A stretch of 64,000 nucleotides of DNA from Sodiomyces alkalinus F11 (taxonomy: Eukaryota; Ascomycota; Sordariomycetes; Glomerellales; Plectosphaerellaceae). Below are positions 46,940 through 56,100 of the stretch, piece by piece. A program made the translations under genes and the position numbers. Below the pieces are notes generated by a model. That model had not been told where the DNA came from. It saw only the letters and a program-made list of their open reading frames with translations, and ran no database searches. How positions within the stretch are numbered: the stretch's first letter is position 1; each line of letters opens with the position of its first letter. The stretch lies in assembly GCF_003711515.1 (NCBI RefSeq), contig NW_021167080.1, forward strand, positions 2,522,252 through 2,586,251. The letters are read 5' to 3'.

Positions 46940-48470
46940 TACCCTCCTACTTAACTATACCTATAAGACTAACCGCTTTAATATACCCTTACTTAGTATC
47001 TACGGCATTACTCCCTTCCGTAAGGTATTCTAGGTTACTTATGCTTTTCTAAACAGGGAAAAGCAGGCTTAATATAGCTAGGCTATAGGTTACTTCTTCT
47101 AATTCTTAGGTATATCTTACCCTTTACCACGCTATATTATTATAGATTATAAGCTTACCTTAATTAGAGCCCTGGAAAGTAACCTAAAATTAAGGCTAAT
47201 TAACTTCGTTCTATACTGCTAGTATAGTAACTCTAACGTCCTAGCTAAGACTAAGGGCTTCTTCCTAAAGCTAATAAAAATAACGGATAGTTAGGTTTAG
47301 CGCTACCCTTAGTTTACTGCCTTCCTTTAGGCCTAGAATGTCTTAATTAATAGTAGTATGGAGGAGACGTTTAATAAGTAACTTAAAGAGTTCTAGAAGG
47401 ATAGTATATACCTAGAAAACGCCGTTAAATACGCTATAAATACCTGGATCACGCTATGGAAAAAGAGGTTCGTTCTTTGCTAGCTAAATAAGATCCCCTA
47501 CTTTAGCTATATAACTATATCTATTACTAAGTCCTCCCACGTAAGCCTTAAGGCCTTCCTTTACTCTTTAACTAGAGACTTAACGATAGTTTTTCGTAAA
47601 CTAAGGCTCTATTAGAGGAACTAAGAGGAGGAGATTATGCTAGAGAGGAGTAAGAGAAGGAATAAGGTGGCGTTTACTATATAAGGCTTTCTTTTTAGTC
47701 TTATTCGGCATTAACTTATCCTCTAGGCTCTCTAGATCCTATAACGTAACGAAATACCTCTCCTACCTAAAGAATAGCGAGGCTATAACTAATAATAATA
47801 GCCTTAGAGCTAATAACCAGCGATAGGCTATTACCTGCTTTACTCTATTCTGAAGACCCACGGCCTGCCCTGCCACTATATACTTACCCGTTATATACGC
47901 GATAAAGAACCTCTCAAGATACGGTCTTTTAATCCCTATTAGCGTTAGGATCGTGAGTAGATTAACGCGTGGGATCGCGATAACGAAGGAAGCGTAACTA
48001 AAGGCGTAGATACGCCTGGCCCTTCCCCTCCTTAACTACCCCTAGATCCTATAATTATTCGCGGAAAAGGCCGCCTAAAAGGCGCTATTATAATATCGAG
48101 TTTAAGCCACGCTAAGGGCTACGGAGCGAGTAGTATACGGAGACTTCCCTCGGGTTTCGAGATAGTATAGGCAGAAAAACAGAATAACACTATTACCCCC
48201 CTATCTATAGTACCTCCTACGCTGCCTACTACTATAGCTATTAATACGTATAAGCCTAGAACCGTGGCTCTATATAGGAGCTATCGGATCTACGATAAAG
48301 ATACTAACGAGGATATAGAGGAGTCCCTTAGTGTCCCGGTCGAGTATCTATATATTATGATTTCGGCTAAGTTTAAGGGTGATATCGATACACGATTAAG
48401 GCAGATTAAGAAAAAGATATTATAGGCGGCTATAAACGAGCTGGATAAAATAGATAAGCTGGCTGTTTAG
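46940..48470 (+). pseudogene. MULE transposase, catalytic and C-terminal part (RIP-degraded)
   Basis: Reads TLLLNYTYKTNRFNIPLLSIYGITPF, the start of the MULE catalytic domain. The usual DCTYKTN is NYTYKTN here, so the first catalytic Asp appears lost. IIIDYKLTLIRAL follows, where the second Asp is kept, then NVLAKTKGF, EETFNKxLKEF, and KSSHVSLKAFLYSLTRDLTIVFRKLR before a hydrophilic tail with PGPSPP and a final lysine-rich helix. A possible stop is TAG at 48,468-48,470. About ten TAG/TAA codons fit former Gln or Trp. Together with 6,921-7,667 it forms one gene. Confidence 0.9.
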
Positions 48471-48540
48471 GTTATTATTATAGATAACCTTCCTTCACGA
48501 AGAATTAACTCTAGCTACCTTACTTTACGAAGAATTAATT

Positions 48541-48698
48541 ACGGTTTAATTAACGAATATAACGGTATATACCTTAGCCCGCCGAGACCCCGTTTTAGTA
48601 CTACGAATTCGGCTATTTATAGGTAAGAGAACCTGTGTTAGCATGGCCCCACTTTTCCGGGCTGAATATCAAACGGTCCGGGCTCGGCAGTGTTTCCC
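48541..48698 (-). repeat. MULE terminal inverted repeat, right
   Basis: Inverted copy of 6,663-6,816, ending GGCAGTGTTTCCC at 48,698. Next to it is the second TACAAAAA copy (48,699-48,706). Confidence 0.93.
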
Positions 48699-49059
48699 TA
48701 CAAAAATACAAAAATACAAAAATACAAAAATACAAAAATACAAAAATACAAAAATACAAAAATACAAAAATACAAAAATACAAAAATACAAAANNNNNNN
48801 NNNNNNNNNNNNNNNNNNNNNNNNNNNNNNNNNNNNNNNNNNNNNNNNNNNNNNNNNNNNNNNNNNNNNNNNNNNNNNNNNNNNNNNNNNNNNNNNNNNN
48901 NNNNNNNNNNNNNNNNNNNNNNNNNNNNATACAAAAATACAAAAATACAAAAATACAAAAATACAAAAATACAAAAATACAAAAATACAAAAATACAAAA
49001 ATACAAAAATACAAAAATACAAACAATGCAAAAAATACAAAAAATACAAAAAATACTAT
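48699..49059 (+). repeat. ACAAAAAT satellite, right array, with assembly gap
   Basis: At least 23 visible units of an 8-bp repeat (ACAAAAAT): about 12 before and 12 after a run of 135 N at 48,794-48,928. It ends in a 9-bp variant (ACAAAAAAT) at 49,030-49,057. The period-8 peptide frames here (IQKYKNTK) are by-products of the repeat. Confidence 0.95.
48794..48928. other. Assembly gap (N run) inside the satellite
   Basis: 135 undetermined bases. The true array length is unknown because short-read assembly cannot span such repeats. Confidence 0.98.
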
Positions 49060-49446
49060 TGGATGGAGTTGAGCAGAATTATGACCAATTAGATTCGCCA
49101 TAATGCCCCGTCTTTAACTTCACACTTCCTTCACCTTTGCGTCTAAGACCATCAAGAAATTTATCTCACTTTATCTCAGCCCAATACACTTACAAAACGA
49201 AAGCGAAAGAAAGATATTACCATTTCAGTGAACAAGAGTCATTTCTTTCTATTTTATGTTTCCCACTGGCCCCGGAACACGCTGATCCTGGAAGATATTA
49301 TTATCGAGATCAGCTCGAGTTACAAAAAGGCGCAAAAGAGGAGAGGAGAAATCAACTCGGTCACTGAATCCGACGACGGGCCCTTTTCAACCCGCCATTT
49401 CGAAAATCTCACCATCCTTCGAATCCCAACAAACTGTGCCGACGAG

Positions 49447-50745
49447 ATGGAGGGCGCAGCGTTAGAAGAGCAACAAAAGGCGCCGGACTCGTCATCGACC
49501 TCCCCGACGGTTGTCGGCCCTGCAGCCCCCCGGACTAAGACGGTAGACGAGGTCTTTGCGGAGCTGCAAAAGTCGCCCCTGTTCATGACAGAGCTGGACG
49601 AGGAGAGCGAGCACGTGGCGGCGCTCCAAGCTCTCGCCTACGAGGGCACGCCGCTTGAGAACGCCGTCAGCTTCAAGGACCAGGGGAACGAGTGTTTTAA
49701 GTTCCGCCGCTTCGCCGACGCGCGAGAGCATTACACCAAGGCCATCGATCTGCTTGCGCCGCTCGATCGTCTGCGCAGGAAGGGGGAGACGACGACTCAC
49801 AAGGAGACGAGAAAGGAGAAGCAGAAGAGGGAGAGGGAGAGGGAGACGACAACGACGACAACGTCACCAGCCGAGAACAAAACAGGAGCGCCAGAAACGG
49901 AAGAGGTGGTCGAAGTCGAAGTCGAAGTCGACGTCCCAGACTCGGAAGAAGACATCCGACAACAACTCGCAGCGCTAGAAGCCCTGTACGCGAACCGTGC
50001 CGCCTGCGCGCTGGAACTCCGAAACTACCGCGCCTGCTGGCTCGACGGCGGCCACGCCCTGCGCATCAACCCGCTCAACACCAAAGCCTACTTCCGCTCC
50101 GCCCGCGCCCTCCTCGCCGTAGGCCGGCTCGACGAGGCCGAAGACGCGTGCGCCCACGGTCTCCGCGTCGACGGCGCCAACAGCGCCCTGCGCAAAGCCG
50201 CCGCCGACATCGCCGCCGCCAAGGCAAACGCCGAGGCCCAACGGCGCGCCGAGGAGGAGCGCAAGGCGAGGCAGCGGAGGAAGGCCGCTACCCTGAGGGC
50301 GGCGCTGGCGGCGAGGAACGTCCGCACGCGCAGCACGGGGGCGGACCCCGAGATGGGGGATGCGCGCGTCAAGCTCGTCCCCGACGAGGAAGATCCGCGT
50401 AGTTCTCTCGTCGTGCCGGTTGTTGTCCTCTATCCGCTCGAGCTCGAGTCGGACTTTGTTGCTGCTTTCGGGGAGGCGGATTCTCTTGGAGACCATCTTG
50501 GCTATATGCTTCCCCCGCCTTGGGATGGCAAGGGGGGGTACGCTTCCGTGGACCGGGTGGAGTGTTTTGTTGAGAAGATGGGTGGCGGGCTTGTCAAGTG
50601 GGGGAAGCGCGTGCCGTTGTTGAAGCTTCTCGGGACGGGCAATGTTGAGATTGTGGACGACGTTTTGAAGGTGTTTGTCTTGCCCAAGGAGAAGGCTGCT
50701 TCGTGGGTAGAGGATTACAAGTCAAGGACGGCTGCCAGGACGTGA
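49447..50745 (+). CDS. cns1: Hsp90 co-chaperone with TPR repeats, Cns1/TTC4 family
   Basis: Single exon, 432 residues. The family couples Hsp90 (and Hsp70) to client folding and translation elongation factor maturation, and is essential in yeast. Seen: the N-terminal segment SPLFMTELDEESE, typical of Cns1; TPR1 at about 70-103 (SFKDQGNECFKFRRFADAREHYTKAIDLL); a charged, low-complexity insert of some 60 residues (RRKGETTT to VDVPDSEED); TPR2-3 at about 177-245 (ALYANRAACALELRNYRACWLDGGHALRINPLNTKAYFRSA is split here for length: see ANRAACALELRNY and NTKAYFRSARALLAVG); an Ala/Arg-rich helix; and the C-terminal wheel domain at about 321-432 (VLYPLELESDF, MLPPPWD). The frame is open 73 codons further upstream, but the ATG at 49,447 matches where family members begin. 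Confidence 0.92.
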   Translation: MEGAALEEQQKAPDSSSTSPTVVGPAAPRTKTVDEVFAELQKSPLFMTELDEESEHVAALQALAYEGTPLENAVSFKDQGNECFKFRRFADAREHYTKAIDLLAPLDRLRRKGETTTHKETRKEKQKRERERETTTTTTSPAENKTGAPETEEVVEVEVEVDVPDSEEDIRQQLAALEALYANRAACALELRNYRACWLDGGHALRINPLNTKAYFRSARALLAVGRLDEAEDACAHGLRVDGANSALRKAAADIAAAKANAEAQRRAEEERKARQRRKAATLRAALAARNVRTRSTGADPEMGDARVKLVPDEEDPRSSLVVPVVVLYPLELESDFVAAFGEADSLGDHLGYMLPPPWDGKGGYASVDRVECFVEKMGGGLVKWGKRVPLLKLLGTGNVEIVDDVLKVFVLPKEKAASWVEDYKSRTAART

Positions 50746-51223
50746 AAAGAAGGGGTTAAGTTAACTAAAAGGATTTCCACTTGCCGCCGACTATCATGTC
50801 GATAGACATCTTCACTTCAACAATTCTCCAAACTCCGGTTTTCCTTAACAGACAGCCAATCTCCCCTTCCAATCTCCCTCCCCTCCTTTTCAAAAGGCAA
50901 CGTACCTTGCCGTCCAAGTATGTAAGCCAAGCCAGACTCGTTGCCTTATGTGTGTAAAGCTGTGCAGGTCGTAAGCTCGTAGAAATAGCAAAGACCGTCT
51001 CCCTACTCCAATGAACGAAAAAAACAAACCCTTGAACTCCAATCCATCCTGACCTGAGTCTCGTCGTTCTATTCCCACCTTATGCAACCCGGTATGTTCG
51101 GCGAACCCCCCGAGAACTTCAACGTGGGGGGGGAGAAACGAAAAGAAAAGAGACAAAAAGAAGAAGAGGGAAAAAAGGAGACACAGAGAAAACGTGCGAG
51201 AGTCATGACCCCCCCCCCCCCCA
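50746..51223. other. Convergent 3' flanks of cns1 and the APSES-like gene
   Basis: 478 bases between two converging stop codons. Contains purine-rich sequence near 51,127-51,190 and a run of 14 C at 51,209-51,222 touching the stop of the minus-strand gene. No gene seen. Confidence 0.6.
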
Positions 51224-53168
51224 TCAAAAAGACGTAGCTCTTCTCCGCTTACTTCGATGTGAATCCGGGGACCCCTCGCCATTTTCTTTTCGTCCGCCTC
51301 CGCTGCATTCTCCCGCCGCCGCCGCCGCCAAAACCTGGTCCTGGACGCTTAGATTCATCAAAAGCAGCGCCGCCTTCTTTTCCGCGAGGTCCAGCCCCGG
51401 CGGACCCTGACCCTGACCCTGACCCTGGCCCTGGCCCCTCTCCTCCTCTCTCCGCTTCTGTGCAATGTATTCCAGCGCCGGGCTTCCCCTTTGGCTCTCC
51501 CCGCCTTCGTACCCCTGATCGAGGTCGTCGTGGACGATCGGCCGTTTCGCAGGCCAAGTGGTCCGGGGTAGCGATGACGGCTGGCTTCGGGGCGCGTGCG
51601 TATGCCCGTGTCTGTGCCCTTGCGTTGGCGGGTGGTGGGAAAGCGTGTGATGGAAGGAGAGAGGAAGCTGCGGTGGTGCGAATCGCGGCACAGCGCTGAG
51701 TAATGGGTTGGGTGGTGGCTGCTGATATCCCTGCTGCTGCTGATGATGATGGTGGTGGTGGTCACGGAACATACTGGGAGGCTGATGTGATGGAGGCACC
51801 GTCGTCGGAGGGTATGTAGGGTTGACGGCTGTCCAGCCCGAACCATGTCGGTGGTCCGGGACTTGGGGCACTGGCTGGTACTGGTAGGCGTATCCCGGTG
51901 GGCCGGAGCTGGAGCTCGATGCCGAGTCGGGGCCTGAAAGATGCCCGTCGGCATCTGTGTCAGTGCTGTAAGTGCTGAGGCTGAGCATACGCGTGTCTAC
52001 GCGTAAGCGACGTTCCGTTTCGCGCATCGCCCGTACCGGCCGGCGATCTGACCGCCCCGGGCTTGGAGTTGGAGCGGGGAGGCTGGTGTACCCGACGCCG
52101 CTCGAAATGGTTCCCCGGTGATAATCGCGCCGCCATATCTCTGCTTCTCTCTGCGCTTCGTAGATGATGCGAGGGTCGATAATCATACGTTGAAAGTCGG
52201 GTGCCCCGGGGGGGATACACCGTGCTGGGAACGAGGGTCCGAAGATGGGAATCAGGGCACCTGCAATCTCGTAACAGAACGTAGCACAAACAGCCTTGGC
52301 GCACTTATAAGGCATCCAGTAACCTGGCGAAGAGCTTGATTAGGACATTTCTTCATGTCTTCTAACAACGTGTCCAGAAGCCCGCCTGCCTTGACGTACC
52401 TTGCGCTGAGATGGCACCGCCTGTTATGCTGTGCGTAACGTCCTTGAGGCCGGGGTTCATGCTTAGCATCTTCGCTGGTACGGTCTGTCAGAATGTGTTA
52501 GTTGCATTGAAGACAGTACATAGACAGTCTGCCACTTTGGTTTTCTTTACCTTGCCATATTTGCAGCACTTGAAGAAGGGAGTCATGCGAACGAGACCAA
52601 CATTGTAATCCCACATGACGGTGTACTCGGCGTCGCTCCCTGGTACTCTGAAGTCGTACTTGAATACTAAAAAATGAAAAACCAAATCAGTAAAAAGTCC
52701 GTTGTTACTTTCCCCTCTCTTGTGCTTTGCTTTGCTTCGCTTTTATTTGTATTTTCCATCCTTCTCCGTTTGTAGCGTACCTTCGAAGCTCTCCCGGCCT
52801 GTCTTCTCGTAAAAGTCCTTCTTCCCGCTGTTGTATGGAATATGGGCGCAGGAGTTCTGTATCTGTCCGAAAGGGGTGACGCGGAACCTCCGGATCTCCT
52901 GAAGAGCGGCCTCGTCGACATCCTCAAACGGATAGAAGTTGATCGTGCCCCGGGGTTTGGATTTGGATATGGAAACCGAGTCCTTGGGCATCTTGAACTT
53001 GGTGAAAACGGGCCCCCGGTCGAGTCGAGACGACGACACTTCGTCCGTGTACGAGGTAGCTGGTGACGAGATCGTAGGACTGGGCAGGAACTGGGGCACG
53101 GGGAGAGGAGGAGCATGAGGAGGAGGCCTCGGCGGCGTAGGGTTAAGTAAAGAAGATAACGACAGCAT
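51224..53168 (-). CDS. APSES/KilA-N-type DNA-binding protein, Xbp1-like
   Basis: Four exons on the minus strand: 53,168-52,781, 52,666-52,551, 52,484-52,400 and 52,323-51,224. The introns are 114, 66 and 76 bp, all GT-AG. The spliced protein has 562 residues. A Pro-rich head (1-70) is followed by the conserved domain at about 74-235: [40 protein letters not shown], joined to [50 protein letters not shown] and [21 protein letters not shown]. This matches the fungal APSES-type family related to yeast Xbp1, nuclear repressors acting in stress or quiescence. The tail is disordered, with His and Gln runs, a GQ repeat from a 6-bp minisatellite (51,411-51,440) and a basic end (KRRRATSF) that may be a nuclear signal. 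Every exon join restores family sequence. Confidence 0.92.
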
Positions 53169-56100
53169 GATGTCCTGTGTCCTGTGTCCTGTGTTGCTGG
53201 TTAGGCTGGACCGTCAGGCGTCAATGTCTTGAATGCAATGTATGTATCTTGCACGATAGAGAAACTTGGAGAACCCGGTCTCTGCTAGGATGACGGATGA
53301 ACTCTTCCTCAGACGGAATGGTGGCCCTGGAGGGGGAAGAGAAGGAGAGGCGGTGGAACGATTTAAGACAAGACTCTGCAGGGACAGCGAGGCCGGGACG
53401 AGAAGGGTACGAATAGAAAGAAGAAAAAAAGGAAAAACAAAAAGAAAAAAAAAAAAAAAGGAGAGTTATCCGGTGCCCTTTTAGCAGTGGACAAACACCT
53501 GTTGTCCCCTTTGGTACCCCAGAACCTCAACTGGCGGAAGAACACCCAAGCGGCGTGTGTGAACGGACTAAGAGTTGACCAGGACAAGGGGTCAAGGGGG
53601 AGGGGGCTTTTCCGAGATGGTTCTTTCTTAGACAGTAAAGGTTCACCTCTTCCAGCGGTACTGTGACGAAGAATCGGCGGCCGGCGCTTTTGCTGAAGGG
53701 TTGTCGGTGCTCTCGGTGCAGAACTCCTTTGTCCAGCTGTCTTGGAATCGAACCTCTCAGAACGGTGTAATCCGTTTGTGATAGCCCACCGCTACTTTTC
53801 CGACCAGGGATCGAGGAAGGGCTACCGGATGATAGGTGACGAAGACGAGGAAGAAGGCCCGAGATAGGAAGAACTACTCGCCAAGGGCGGTCCCCGTCTA
53901 AATATTGCTATTCCTCGGGCATGCTGATGCCCCATTCACGAAGGGAAAAGCGACGTTTGTTGCGAAGAAAGCGGATTGCGTTCGAACTGAAGCATCTCCC
54001 ACCACCGGGTGCTGCCAGCAAGGAGTCGTCTTTCCGGCTTAGGAGGGGGCCAGCCGTATGTATCAAACAACATCGGGGGCACGCACTCCCAAACTCCCAA
54101 ATCTTGCCTTTTCTCCGCCCCTTGACCGAACGATGGAAGCTTGAGCAGAAAAGATCTATGCAGGTAAATGGGGGGAGGGTGGTTCAAAGGGGGGGGTGGA
54201 AGGGTGGAACACACCTAGAAAGGGTCCTTCTCCTCTGATCCCGTCTTCCGTCTCCCGTCTCCCGTGCCCCGTCTTCTGTTTTCCGGTTCCCCCCCTCTCC
54301 CCATCTACGCCCTCATCTTACTGTTGTTTTCTTCAGCGGATATGGACACGCCCCGTCCCGTGTGCTTGAGTCACGGCCCAAATCGAGGCTCGGCAAGTTT
54401 CACTTCATGTCACCAGGATGAAATGTTGATCAAAAGCGGAAGCATGGAGCACAGGTGAACGAGCTCCATGACGCATCGAGAGAGGAAGGCAAAGCGAGAA
54501 GCAGCAAATGGAGCCTGGGAAGACGACAAATACAGGCCCGGTCTGTCTTCTGCGGCCCCCAAACAGGGAAAAGCACGGTGTTTGAAGGGTGCACGGGGGT
54601 GGATTTCGTGCCTTGGAGGGGGGGTGTCCCTCACGGCTACCCGCATTGACCGAGCCGTCTGGCCACCTCGCCGGACAGGTTTGCTGAAATGGTAGAACAA
54701 AGACTCTCTATCCTTCTATGGTCAATGACCTCAACCAAATCCTGGCTTGACTCGACACACGTGGCCTTGCGTCTCATGCCGTGACAGAAAAAGGGGGCCA
54801 CAGCCGAGAAGGGCGGTCGATGAGATCGCACCGGTGAAGTAGCATGGCGGCAAGGGGAAACAAGAAGAAGGCTATAGAGAGGCTATTGATCTCCAGCTCG
54901 CTGTCTTTTTCGAGGCATAGAGCTAACGAGACTCTGGTATCGTATGGAGTCAGGATCAGATCAGGAGAGCCAAGGCACTTCAGTTCGGGGGGTTGCCTTC
55001 CCTTTTTCGTCAGACCGCCAACGCCAGCAAAGACCAGTCTCCCAATCCCGTCGTAGGAGGCCCTCTGTGCATAGCCGTCGTCAACTCAACAACCTGCGTA
55101 GGACAGATTCTAGGGCCTTTCGAGAACCTCGTCCTGGACTCTCAAACTGTGTATGGCCCGGCCTTGAAGGGATGACTGCAGCTGTCACGACACGGGTCCC
55201 TTGTTTTTCCCCCACGAGCTCGTCGGTGTACAAGCACGGCCAAGTCGAAGAGAAAAAAGAAAATGTCCGATAAAGGGGCACAGAGGCCCCCTTTCACCTG
55301 GGGTTGCAAGCAGTCAGTCGTCCTAGCTCGTCTTTCGCCTGAAGTACCAGCTCCCCATGTCTTGTCTTGGGTGGTCTCTAGCCTAGAAAGAAAGGGTAGT
55401 AAGAGACAGTGAGTAATAGCGCCTTTTTCTTTTGTTCTCTCTTTTCTGTAGTCATCTTGGCCACACCGAGCCTGATCACTTGACTAGGAATGAGATACTT
55501 CTTAGTACCATTTACGGGAACCATCTAAGTCGGTGTGTCGCCAGGAGCAATGAGATATGACGAGCAAGGGGACTTGACAGATCCTACCACCCACGGCTAA
55601 GGCCGGAGCAAGCCACTCGACCAATTAAGCAGTGTAAGCCGACAGACAGATTCATGGTCAGAGTCGAGTCAATGGCCCCTTGCCCATCTATGCAGAGTGA
55701 TTGATGAATATACACCATGGTTGCTGCAGGTTCCCGTGCGTACCACTTGGAGAGCTCACACGGGGCATAATGTGCCCGATGATCTGACGTGAGCAAGCTA
55801 GAGATGAATCCAACAAACGAAGAAAAGGAAGGGATCAAAGAGATGACGAGGGGTCTCGGCGCAGTTGGTGGGTTGAAGATGCGGCCTTCTTGGCGAGGTA
55901 CGTGGTAGTCCTGGTCTCTACGACACTGTCGGACAGGGCGACGGCTATAGCGAAGAACGACGCAGTCGATGCGTGACCACGCCCGTGACACTGCTTCGAA
56001 CAGGACGAGGCAACACAATTTCCCTTTCCGTAAACAGGCGAATGGTCCGAAGTCCCCCCAGATCCTGACGATGGCGGGCAAAGCACGTCACCTGCGACGA

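Larger units (their letters stand above)
6663..48698 (+). mobile_element. Mutator-like DNA transposon (MULE), split by nested retrotransposons
   Basis: Outer element of the block. It has matching terminal inverted repeats of 154 and 158 bp that begin GGGAAACACTGCCGAGCCC, an 8-bp target duplication TACAAAAA, and one plus-strand gene for a MULE transposase with an N-terminal FAR1-like DNA-binding region. The gene is interrupted after 7,667 by Gypsy-B and resumes at 46,940. With one copy of CCCGA removed, the frame reads through the junction (APDTLLLNYTYKTN). Without its insert the element is about 2.8 kb, a normal size for a fungal MULE. The outermost inverted-repeat bases keep more CA and TG than the interior. 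Confidence 0.92.

Noticed and set aside
6663..48698. A single giant cargo-carrying transposon with 155-bp inverted repeats
   Set aside because: The interior is fully explained by nested retroelements with their own LTRs or tails and target duplications. The MULE itself is only about 2.8 kb.
48613..49103. Six overlapping open frames with KYKNTK/YFCIFVF repeats
   Set aside because: All are translations of the 8-bp ACAAAAAT satellite through an N gap. Period 8 keeps every frame open.
49228..49446. 73-codon upstream extension of the cns1 frame
   Set aside because: In frame but without Cns1 similarity. The ATG at 49,447 gives the usual N-terminus, so the extension is probably 5' leader.
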